Source: DATMQA01 sp035566895
GTDB lineage: Bacteria; Verrucomicrobiota; Verrucomicrobiia; Limisphaerales; UBA8199
Length of the DNA stretch: 9,238 bases
Reading direction: 5' to 3'
Assembly: GCA_035566895.1 (NCBI GenBank)
Contig: DATMQA010000083.1
Coordinates: 1-9,238, forward strand
Part shown: in pieces, positions 1 through 6,261 of the stretch
Numbering within the stretch: position 1 is the stretch's first letter
How the letters are laid out: each line of letters starts with the position of its first letter
The notes under the pieces: generated by a model
What the model was told of the DNA's origin: nothing
Databases searched by the model: none
What the model saw: the letters and a program-made list of their open reading frames with translations, nothing else
Program-made: the position numbers and the translations under genes

Positions 1-352
1 AATCAATCGAGACCAACGGTGTCAGCCGGACGATATCGGCAAAATCACTCTGTTTGAGCCATTGGCCCGGCTTGGGTTCCGGTTTGGCCCGGCGGCAACG
101 CGCTGCTTTTCTCGGCATGGGAACGAGGGTAGAAGAGGGGACGCCCGGGCAAAAGATGAATCCGGTCTGCCGGGCTCCGGGCTTCGCAGGATTCCTTTTG
201 AGCCAGGTGATAATGCAGGCTGGGAAGGGGACAAGCGCGGAAAAATCTTCGGACGAAAACCGTCCGCCAGCGCCCAGGCCGCATGGGGTCAATTCGAGGT
301 TTCCCATTTCCTTTACATTGAGGATGAGCCGGGTTAACAGTTTCACATCGTC
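1..352. other. Stretch with no supportable gene
   Basis: Several frames are open across this stretch. One forward frame runs from the window edge to a stop at 354-356, another to a stop at 335-337, and one reverse frame is also long. Their products are Arg/Gly/Ser/Pro-rich, share no motif I recognise and show no domain pattern, so they are most likely chance openings in GC-rich DNA. The left edge could be the tail of a truncated gene or a dispersed intergenic repeat, but one copy cannot show this. I see no clear promoter or ribosome binding site for the amidase gene that follows. Confidence 0.4.
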
Positions 353-970
353 GTGAATGCGCCAAGACTTGTTGTGCTCCTGGCTTTGTGCGTGGCTGGC
401 GTGACCATCACCCAGGCGCAACCCGATTATCCGCTTGCGCATTGGAATCCTCCCCCGTGCGTTAAATACTACACCGCGGGCAATGGTCACCAGTTTTGCG
501 TCATACACGATATGGAAGGCTATTATGAAGCCAGCATTTCCTACTTAAACCGGTGCGATACCAACAGCAGCGGGGTGTATAACGTCGATGCCAGTGTTTA
601 TTACCTGATCAACGGCATTCAAAACGGCCCGGGGGAGAATGACCCCAGCGACCCACCCGCCGGCGACATCACCCAATCAGTGCGGGAATCCAACTACGCT
701 TGGCATGTGTCGTGTTGGAACAGGTGGATGTTCGGGACGGAACATGAGGGCTTCGTCACCAGCCCTATCTGGTACACCGAGGCGATGTATCAGGCCTCGG
801 CCGGGTTGCAGCGCTACCTCTGCACGAACTATCACATCCCGATGGACCGCAACCACATCATCGGCCACAACCAATGGCAGAATTCGACCTGGACCAACTG
901 GATGAGAACCAATTACCCGGCGATCGACACCAGTTGCAACAATCACACGACCCTGGCCAGTGTACGTTAA
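353..970 (+). CDS. Secreted N-acetylmuramoyl-L-alanine amidase (Amidase_2), C-terminally frameshifted
   Basis: Predicted peptidoglycan amidase that cuts the MurNAc-L-Ala bond outside the cytoplasm. The 205-residue reading starts at GTG 353, the first usable start after an in-frame stop at 335-337, and gives a complete signal peptide (residues 1-22, hydrophobic LVVLLALCVAGV, cleavage near TQA). Family hallmarks seen are FCVIHDMEG with His52 (first Zn ligand), SVYYLI near 81-86, YAWH (115-118), GTEHEGF (128-134) and HIIGHNQW with His172 (second Zn ligand). The protein ends CNNHTTLASVR. The family normally has a T-D-P-G segment here whose Asp is the third Zn ligand (Asp164 in AmpD). That segment, DPGQ, is present one frame away at 949-960, so one base seems to be missing before it and the product should lack its metal-binding Asp. 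The downstream LamG remnant was probably part of the same gene. No Shine-Dalgarno site is evident. The family call is firm; activity is doubtful. Confidence 0.8.
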   Translation: MNAPRLVVLLALCVAGVTITQAQPDYPLAHWNPPPCVKYYTAGNGHQFCVIHDMEGYYEASISYLNRCDTNSSGVYNVDASVYYLINGIQNGPGENDPSDPPAGDITQSVRESNYAWHVSCWNRWMFGTEHEGFVTSPIWYTEAMYQASAGLQRYLCTNYHIPMDRNHIIGHNQWQNSTWTNWMRTNYPAIDTSCNNHTTLASVR

Positions 971-1382
971 CGGAGTATCCCAGGCGGCGTTGACCAATAG
1001 TATCCCCTTGCCGCGGGGATATATCGGCGCGGGGTATTCGTCATCCTCTGCCAAAATTGTCGATTACATGCTGGGCGGTGTGGATGAAATCCTGCTTTTC
1101 AACCGTGCCCTGAGCACCTCGGAAATCAGCAACATCTACGCGGCGGGGAGCGCTGGGCTGGTACGCGCGCCGGAGTTTACGGGGACGACCAACCTCGGCG
1201 GTGGTCAGGTGCGCCTGAGTCTGCGGGGGCAGACAGCAAAGAACTTCACTCTTTACTCCTCAATCAACCTCTCGAATTGGACCTCCCTTGGGCCGCTAGC
1301 CAATCCGACCGGCGCGACGCAGTATATCGATGCTGGAGCTGCCGGCGCGCCACAAAAGTTTTACCGCGCGTCACAACCTTGA
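960..1382 (+). pseudogene. C-terminal remnant of LamG/ConA-like domain plus FYR-ending C-terminal module
   Basis: The reading in this frame begins VYVNGVSQAAL and continues through GYIGAGY, GGVDEILLFNRALSTSEI and NIYAAGSAG. This is the second half of a LamG (concanavalin A-like) domain, in which VNG, the IG strand and the DEhhhFNRALS stretch are the usual final strands. It is followed by a roughly 65-residue module (FTLYSSINLSNWTSLG to KFYRASQP) of the type that ends many secreted Verrucomicrobiota proteins; this last point is recall, not a search. The first half of LamG is absent and there is no plausible start codon, only the GTG at 960 within the amidase gene. The simplest reading is that amidase and LamG were one secreted cell-wall enzyme, and an internal deletion plus a frame change joined them. 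Stop TGA at 1380-1382. Confidence 0.72.
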
Positions 1383-1436
1383 AGAGGGACGGGTGACGTG
1401 TGACGAGTGAAACGTAAAACGAAAAACGCGAGCAGC
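1381..1436. repeat. Degenerate 7-bp tandem array (about 8 units)
   Basis: Reading in steps of seven from 1381, units start at 1381, 1388, 1395, 1402, 1409, 1416, 1423 and 1430. The first five resemble GA-M-G-R-G-T (for example gacgggt, gacgtgt, gacgagt); the later ones drift to A-rich forms such as aaaacga. The array begins at the stop codon of the LamG remnant and fills most of the gap to the convergent glycosidase gene. A 7-bp unit is not a codon multiple, which argues against coding origin. No hairpin plus T-run terminator is apparent here. Confidence 0.7.
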
Positions 1437-1462
1437 GTTTGATGGGTTTTCGCCGGCACCCG

Positions 1463-3445
1463 TCACTTCGACAACGGCAACCAGATTTTGTATTCCGTTC
1501 CGGTGCCGCCGGCGTCGGCGAATGGAATAAGCCGGAGCTGCAACGGCGTCGCTGTTTTGGTTGCGTCCTGAGAGTTGAGCTTCACGGCATTGACGCGGAA
1601 GGTTTGCGCGCCGGGCCAGGTTTTTAATTTCGCTGGGGCGGGCTCCGGGGTGACCTTCAAGGTGGCGAGGTTCGCACCGGGAACGGCGATGGCGTCCAGA
1701 GGATGGAGACTCCTTGCGTCGTCTCCTACACCGCCCCTTACAGAAGGTGGCAGCAGAGCCTCATCCGCAGCAAGCACCAGCGGACCGTACATAATGGCGA
1801 GCTTGCCGGCATTTTTATGATCACCTACCACCTCGCGCGGCTCCAGCTTGAGCCGTAGTTCAACCCGGTCGCCTTTTTGCCAGGTTCGTGTCAGAGCCAG
1901 GTAACCGTCGGGGCCGGGGCTCGCCTTCACGGATTTGCCATTCACCTTGATCGAGGCTTTTTGGCACCACAGCGGCATCCGCAGCTTGACCGCAAACGCA
2001 TGTTTCACTTGCGGCTCAACTCGTATCCGGATGCTTTCATCACCTGGGTATCGAGTTTCAGTCGTGAGCGCCACCGCCGTGTGATCGCGCAGCTCGAGTC
2101 GAGCTGTTCCCTCGTCGTATAGGTTCACAACCACGCCATCGGCATCTGTGCTCAGCGCCAATGTCGGGATGAGCGCCACGCCACGCGGACCGCTGGAAAG
2201 GCAGCAATGGCCATCCAGCGTACTGCTGTATGGCTTCTTGCCTTCCATCTGCACGTAATAACCCCACGCCGCCCCATCGCACCTTTGCGCCCCGAATAAC
2301 TGGTTGAGCACTATGCGCTCAAGCTGCTCAGCAAATCGGGCCTCGCCGGTGAGCCGCAGCAGTTGCGCATTGAATTGCAGCCAGGTCACCGTCACGCAGG
2401 TCTCGCCGACATTGCTGACATTCGGCAAATCATAATCGTCGTGGAACTGCTCGCCATAGCTGGCGGTTCCGGTCAGATAGAGGCGCTTGTCCACAATGTC
2501 CTGCCACGCATTAAGGCACGCCTGCAGGATCTGCGGTCCGCCGACGGTGCGGTAATATTCCAGCGCCCCATTCAAACAGGACAGCATCTCGTAAGCTTTG
2601 CCGTTGCCGACCTTATCGACCCGTCCGACCGTAAGCAAAGTCGAGACAACCTTCGGTCCATTTGGCTGTTCCCACGCGCGGAGAATGTACTTGCAGAAAT
2701 CGAGGTAACGCGGCTCGCCCGTCAGCCGATAGAGCAGCACCATCGGCTCCAGCACGCTGGTCGGAGCCAGACCGACGTGATGCCCGGCCTTGATCAGGTC
2801 GCGTTTGCCGACTTCATCACCGAAGGTGTTGCAAAGCAAATCGGCCATCCGTCGGCAGGCGGGCAGCGGCTCGAGGTTCCCGGTCCAGCGCATGTAGGTG
2901 ATGAGGCCGAGAAGATTGTACTTGTGCGCCCACACGTCCCATTCGGTCCAGCGGTCTTTGTCCAAATAGGTGCCAAGGTAACCGTCTTCAAGCTGGCACT
3001 TGACCAGTTCGGCGACGACATAATCGAGCTTCTCACGTAGCGCCGGATCGCCGGTGTTGACCCAGGCCAGCGTGGCTGCGTGCAGCCATTTGCCAACGTG
3101 TTCACCGTCCCACGACTGGCGCCCGGGCCGTTTACGGTAGCCTTCCAGCAACCGCGCAGGGTCTAGCTTTACCAATCGATTTCCCTCGTTGACTGCAATG
3201 CGCATCCCAATCCAGCCGCTCAAGTGCACCCGGTCGGGTGGTTGTAAATCCTGCCGGTCGGGGATCGCAGGAGCGATTTTATCGGGAAGGGGTGATAGAC
3301 CGGTGGCGTGAAGGGTGATACTGGTGGCCTCAAACAAAATCGCGAAGAGCAGAGTGCGGAGTGTAAACTCAGAAAGCTTTTGGTGGAAATGTGAAATGTG
3401 AAACGTGAAACATGAAGCCTCGAAGCGGGCTGCCGGCAGTGTCAT
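1463..3445 (-). CDS. GH127-type (DUF1680) beta-L-arabinofuranosidase-like glycoside hydrolase
   Basis: Predicted retaining glycosidase of the GH127 family, best known for removing beta-L-arabinofuranose from plant glycans; the exact substrate is unknown. From the ATG at 3445 it is 660 residues, close to Bifidobacterium HypBA1. Family stretches seen: WDGEHVGKWLHAATLAW (about 112-128, alpha/alpha barrel) and GLAPTSVLEPMVLLYRLTG (about 225-243). The catalytic centre aligns with HypBA1: Glu332 in GEQF (acid/base, Glu322), Glu348 and Cys350 in GETC (Zn ligands Glu338/Cys340), and Cys414-Cys415 in GHCC (nucleophile Cys417 and ligand Cys418). Glu332 and Glu348 are 16 apart, as in HypBA1. Beta-sandwich domains follow from about 430. 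The start is uncertain: the frame is open to 3517, but the leader before the hydrophobic segment (about 29-47, ending TLHA, a likely signal peptide) is largely encoded by a heptamer array. No ATG or GTG lies between 3445 and the catalytic domain. Stop TGA at 1463-1465. Confidence 0.88.
   Translation of the reverse strand: MTLPAARFEASCFTFHISHFHQKLSEFTLRTLLFAILFEATSITLHATGLSPLPDKIAPAIPDRQDLQPPDRVHLSGWIGMRIAVNEGNRLVKLDPARLLEGYRKRPGRQSWDGEHVGKWLHAATLAWVNTGDPALREKLDYVVAELVKCQLEDGYLGTYLDKDRWTEWDVWAHKYNLLGLITYMRWTGNLEPLPACRRMADLLCNTFGDEVGKRDLIKAGHHVGLAPTSVLEPMVLLYRLTGEPRYLDFCKYILRAWEQPNGPKVVSTLLTVGRVDKVGNGKAYEMLSCLNGALEYYRTVGGPQILQACLNAWQDIVDKRLYLTGTASYGEQFHDDYDLPNVSNVGETCVTVTWLQFNAQLLRLTGEARFAEQLERIVLNQLFGAQRCDGAAWGYYVQMEGKKPYSSTLDGHCCLSSGPRGVALIPTLALSTDADGVVVNLYDEGTARLELRDHTAVALTTETRYPGDESIRIRVEPQVKHAFAVKLRMPLWCQKASIKVNGKSVKASPGPDGYLALTRTWQKGDRVELRLKLEPREVVGDHKNAGKLAIMYGPLVLAADEALLPPSVRGGVGDDARSLHPLDAIAVPGANLATLKVTPEPAPAKLKTWPGAQTFRVNAVKLNSQDATKTATPLQLRLIPFADAGGTGTEYKIWLPLSK
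3342..3418. repeat. Degenerate 7-bp tandem array overlapping the glycosidase 5' end (about 11 units)
   Basis: Units of seven fall in one unbroken phase starting at 3342, 3349, 3356, 3363 and so on to 3412. The sharpest run is 3391-3418, with gtgaaat, then gtgaaac twice, then atgaagc. Upstream, gcagagt and gcggagt (3349, 3356) are a second pair of near-identical units. Units at 3370 and 3377 are poor matches. The array lies inside the predicted leader and signal-peptide coding region of the GH127 gene on the opposite strand. Confidence 0.72.
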
Positions 3446-3450
3446 AGCGA

Positions 3451-3485
3451 ACGAATTGTAAATCGTGAATCGTAAGTCGTAAATC
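3451..3485. repeat. 7-bp tandem array in the divergent intergenic region (4-5 units)
   Basis: Four clean heptamers, gtaaatc, gtgaatc, gtaagtc and gtaaatc, start at 3458, 3465, 3472 and 3479; a weaker one starts at 3451. The consensus is GTRARTC, related to the GTGAAAC units at 3391-3411 but in a different phase. The array sits between the divergent starts of the GH127 gene (3445) and the ThuA-like gene (3546), where both promoters should lie. A 9-bp direct repeat, aaatcacag, occurs at 3481-3489 and 3511-3519, 30 bp apart. Confidence 0.75.
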
Positions 3486-3545
3486 ACAGTCTTTGCCGTT
3501 GTCAGCGTCCAAATCACAGACTATTACTCGTTGGAGTCGAACGAC

Positions 3546-4547
3546 ATGAACCACCTCAAGTATCTCACAGGTTTAATCACCTTCTTGCATTTTGTGTCCA
3601 GCACCCGTGCGAGCGATTGGGTGGTTTATGACGGCAAGCAAGGGCCAGGACGAGGGAGGCATATTGTCTTCCTTTCCGGGGATGAGGAGTACCGTTCGGA
3701 GGAAGGTTTGCCGATGCTGGCAAAAATTCTGGCGGCGCGGCATGGATTCAAGTGCACGGTGTTGTTCGCGATTAACCCCACGGATGGGACGATCGATCCA
3801 ACCACACTCACCAATATTCCGGGCATGGGCGCACTCGATTCGGCCGACTTGTGTGTGATGGCGTTGCGCTTCCGCGAGTTGCCCGATGAGCAGATGAAGC
3901 ATTTTGTGCATTACCTAAATGCGGGCAAACCGATTATCGCGTTACGGACCTGCACGCACGCGTTCGCTTACGAGCACAATAAACAGAGCCCTTATGCGAA
4001 GTTTGACTGGCGCAGCAAAGCGTGGCCCGGCGGTTTCGGGGAGCAGGTGCTTGGCGAGACCTGGGTGAGCCATCACGGCAATCATGGGAAGGAAAGCACA
4101 CGGGGTGTGCTTGAAGAGAATCAAAAGAATCATCCTGTTCTGCGTGGTGTCACGGATATTTGGTGTCCGACGGATGTCTATACGGTCACGCATCTGCCGC
4201 AGGATGCGACGGTGCTGGTACGAGGGCAAGTGTTGTCGGGCATGAACCCATCCGACCCGCCGGTGGAGGGACCCAAGAATAACCCGATGATGCCGGTAGT
4301 GTGGGTGCGGGAGTACAAAGGAGACACGGGCAAGACTTCAAAAATCGTCACCACGACCATGGGCGCGGCGGTGGACCTTGAAAATGAGGGCCTGCGCCGA
4401 TTGCTGGTGAACGCGTGCTATTGGGCAGTGAGATTGGAGAAGAGCCTGCCGGCTAAAGCCAACGTTGATTACGTCGGTGAGTACCGGCCGAGCTGGTTTG
4501 GGTTCCACGGATTCAAAGGAGGTGTGAGCGCAGACACTCTTAAGTGA
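3546..4547 (+). CDS. Secreted ThuA-like domain protein (PVC type)
   Basis: ThuA-fold protein, structurally related to class I glutamine amidotransferases. ThuA was named for trehalose utilisation in Sinorhizobium, but the biochemical role of the exported PVC type is not established. I chose the ATG at 3546 (333 residues) because it opens a normal signal peptide (MNHLKYLTGLITFLHFVSS, cleavage near TRA-SD); a TTG at 3531 would add five residues. Conserved stretches seen are RHIVFLSGDEEYRSEEG (38-54), the glycine/aromatic turn GKPIIALRTCTHAF (127-140, with Cys136 at the position where amidotransferase relatives carry the nucleophile elbow), GETWVSHHGNHG, WCPTDVY, GQVLSGM, GPKNNPMMPVVW, TTTMGAA and LRRLLVNACYWA. 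The C-terminus, YRPSWFGFHGFKGG, matches the usual end of the type, so the gene appears complete. It is divergent from the glycosidase and convergent with a Gfo/Idh/MocA gene, a common pairing in PVC genomes (recall). A sugar-related role is inference. Confidence 0.9.
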   Translation: MNHLKYLTGLITFLHFVSSTRASDWVVYDGKQGPGRGRHIVFLSGDEEYRSEEGLPMLAKILAARHGFKCTVLFAINPTDGTIDPTTLTNIPGMGALDSADLCVMALRFRELPDEQMKHFVHYLNAGKPIIALRTCTHAFAYEHNKQSPYAKFDWRSKAWPGGFGEQVLGETWVSHHGNHGKESTRGVLEENQKNHPVLRGVTDIWCPTDVYTVTHLPQDATVLVRGQVLSGMNPSDPPVEGPKNNPMMPVVWVREYKGDTGKTSKIVTTTMGAAVDLENEGLRRLLVNACYWAVRLEKSLPAKANVDYVGEYRPSWFGFHGFKGGVSADTLK

Positions 4548-4585
4548 TGCGTGAAACACAGGGTAGGTTCGGATTCATTCTTGCA

Positions 4586-4683
4586 CGCGAAGGGTATGGA
4601 GTGCGTGGAGCTTGCTACCGCTTTTGAAGCGCGGTACCCGTTCGACAGCGGGAGCAAGCTCCACGCACTCCATACCCTTCGCG
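4586..4683. repeat. 31-bp perfect inverted repeat in the convergent gap
   Basis: The left arm at 4586-4616 is the exact reverse complement of the right arm at 4653-4683 (31 of 31). After one mismatch (A4617/G4652), a further five pairs form inward (4618-4622 with 4647-4651), leaving a loop of about 24 nt. It lies between the stops of the ThuA-like gene (4547) and the Gfo/Idh/MocA gene (4710). It could act as a two-way transcription end or RNA-stabilising hairpin. No T-run follows either arm, so it is not a standard intrinsic terminator. It could equally be a small dispersed palindromic element of REP or MITE type; target-site duplications are not obvious. Confidence 0.9.
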
Positions 4684-4709
4684 CGGTCCGGTTGGCGTCT
4701 CGTCGCTAC

Positions 4710-6074
4710 TTACACTACCTTCGGCACGACCGAATCATAGCTGAGCGGTGGGATTACTTTTCCCTCGCCGTTCTTAATTTTCCGCGTTTTTTCGTCGTAG
4801 AAGCAGACGACGCCCAGGCGCTCGGACATCTCCGCCAGGCAGAGGACCGTGTGCGCGCGGATGGCCAGTTCGACGTTGGAGACCGGCATCTGGCCGCTGC
4901 GGATGGAATCGAAGAAGTTCTTTTCGAGCACTTCGATGTGCTCCGCCGGGCGAGGATCGGCGAACTCTTCCGCTTCCAATTCGTCGGTGAAAATGGCTTC
5001 GGGCTTGAGTTCAACCCGATTTTGGCTGGAGGCGAAGTGAAGCGTGGCTTTGCGCCCGCGGAGCATATCCGGCAGGCCCTGCTCGTTGACGGTAGTGCCG
5101 GCAACGACCAGGGTCAGGCCGCTGGGGAATTCGGCCAACAGATGCGTAGTGTCGGTAATCTCGCGGTCGGTGGAGACTTTCCGGGTTCCGGTGCAGACGA
5201 CGCGGCGTGGGAATTCGGGGTTGCCGGTCGCCAGCATCAAAGGTTGGAAGCGGTGCGGCAACAGGTTGCCGATGATGCCGGAGTTATAAGCGTAATACTT
5301 GTGCCAACTGAAATAGTGTTCCGGGTTGAACGGGATTTTGGGGGTGCGGCCCAGCCAGCGGTTCCAATCGAGGTTCTTTTCGCTGGCATCCGGATCGATC
5401 GGATAGGTCCATTCGCTGTTCTTGGGATTGTTCCGGCAATAGGAGCCCTGGCCCCAGACCAGCGGGCCCAACTTGCCCGCCTTAATCCACTCGGCCGCCT
5501 TGTGCCATTTTGGGTCCATGCAACCTTGCGAGCCGATGACGTAAGTCTTGCCGGTTTGTTTGACGGTGTCATAGACGTCGAAGGCTTCGGCAAAATAGCG
5601 GCTCATCGGCTTTTCGCAGAAGACATGTTTGCCGGCGTGCAGCGCGTCGATGGTTATCTGCGCGTGCCAGGGATCTATCGGCGCCAGGACGACGGCATCA
5701 ATGTCCTTTCGTTCGAGGAGCTTGCGATGGTCGCGGAAAGCGTCCGCCTGATTGCAGCCGATGGCGGCCCGGGCTTCGTCCAGGTGCTTTTGGTAAAGGT
5801 CGCAAACGGCGACCTGGGCGATGTTGTTGTCTTTCGCGTATTGTTTTTGGAGTTTGACGTGGACCATGCCCTGCTTGCCCGTGCCGATGTAAGCGACATT
5901 GATTCGGTCGTTTGCCCCGAGCACGCGTCCCGAAGCCGGGGCCTGGTTCTGGCCATAGACGGGCGTCTTGAAGAGATTGGTGGCGCTGACGGCAGCGGCA
6001 ACGGTAGCGGCCCTTTTGATAAAGGTGCGGCGGGTCTCGCCGGAATTTGCGGGCGGATTCGAGGTCGGATTCAT
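4710..6074 (-). CDS. Tat-exported Gfo/Idh/MocA family oxidoreductase
   Basis: NAD(P)-dependent sugar or polyol oxidoreductase family; substrate unknown. The 454-residue protein starts at ATG 6074 and opens with a twin-arginine signal (TRRTFIK at 14-20, then AATVAAAVSATNLF), so it is predicted to be exported folded with its cofactor. The Rossmann motif is GTGKQG at 64-69 (INVAYIGTGKQG), CDLY at 91-94 closes the second strand, and the family Glu-Lys-Pro is at 154-156 (CEKPMS). The C-terminal alpha/beta domain carries NSGIIGNLLPHRF (264-276), with His274 at the usual catalytic His region. The commonly acidic residue before it appears to be Asn270, but I cannot align this firmly. Length and layout fit the PVC secreted subgroup. 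It is convergent with the ThuA-like gene and lies 187 bp downstream of anmK on the same strand, which permits but does not prove co-transcription. No clear Shine-Dalgarno site precedes the ATG. Long open frames on the opposite strand are shadows. Confidence 0.93.
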   Translation of the reverse strand: MNPTSNPPANSGETRRTFIKRAATVAAAVSATNLFKTPVYGQNQAPASGRVLGANDRINVAYIGTGKQGMVHVKLQKQYAKDNNIAQVAVCDLYQKHLDEARAAIGCNQADAFRDHRKLLERKDIDAVVLAPIDPWHAQITIDALHAGKHVFCEKPMSRYFAEAFDVYDTVKQTGKTYVIGSQGCMDPKWHKAAEWIKAGKLGPLVWGQGSYCRNNPKNSEWTYPIDPDASEKNLDWNRWLGRTPKIPFNPEHYFSWHKYYAYNSGIIGNLLPHRFQPLMLATGNPEFPRRVVCTGTRKVSTDREITDTTHLLAEFPSGLTLVVAGTTVNEQGLPDMLRGRKATLHFASSQNRVELKPEAIFTDELEAEEFADPRPAEHIEVLEKNFFDSIRSGQMPVSNVELAIRAHTVLCLAEMSERLGVVCFYDEKTRKIKNGEGKVIPPLSYDSVVPKVV

Positions 6075-6261
6075 AGCACGATTCTAACTACAGACGACGC
6101 GTGAGACTACAAGGATACAGGCGGAAAAAGCAATGCTGGGATTCGGCAGGTCCGCCTGGACCGGGCCGGGATTTTGAGGCTCTTGCTGGTGAGCGACGAA
6201 TGCGAGTTGCAGTGTAGCAACTGGGTTTTTTGGGGGATTTCGAGGACGAGGAGGAGGAAGG

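Noticed and set aside
2363..3040. 225-codon forward open frame within the glycosidase gene
   Set aside because: Shadow of the GH127 coding strand, whose active-site motifs are intact.
1381..3485. CRISPR array
   Set aside because: The repeats are contiguous 7-bp degenerate units with no spacers of 25-45 nt and no cas genes nearby.
4551..6104. 517-codon forward open frame opposite the Gfo/Idh/MocA gene
   Set aside because: It is antisense to a gene with clear Rossmann, EKP and Tat motifs, runs through the inverted repeat, and encodes no recognisable domain. Long antisense frames are common in GC-rich coding DNA.
6205..6231. Small hairpin (gttgc/gcaac) followed by a T-run
   Set aside because: The T-run follows on the + strand, but both flanking genes are on the - strand, so it cannot end their transcripts; the stem is also only five pairs.
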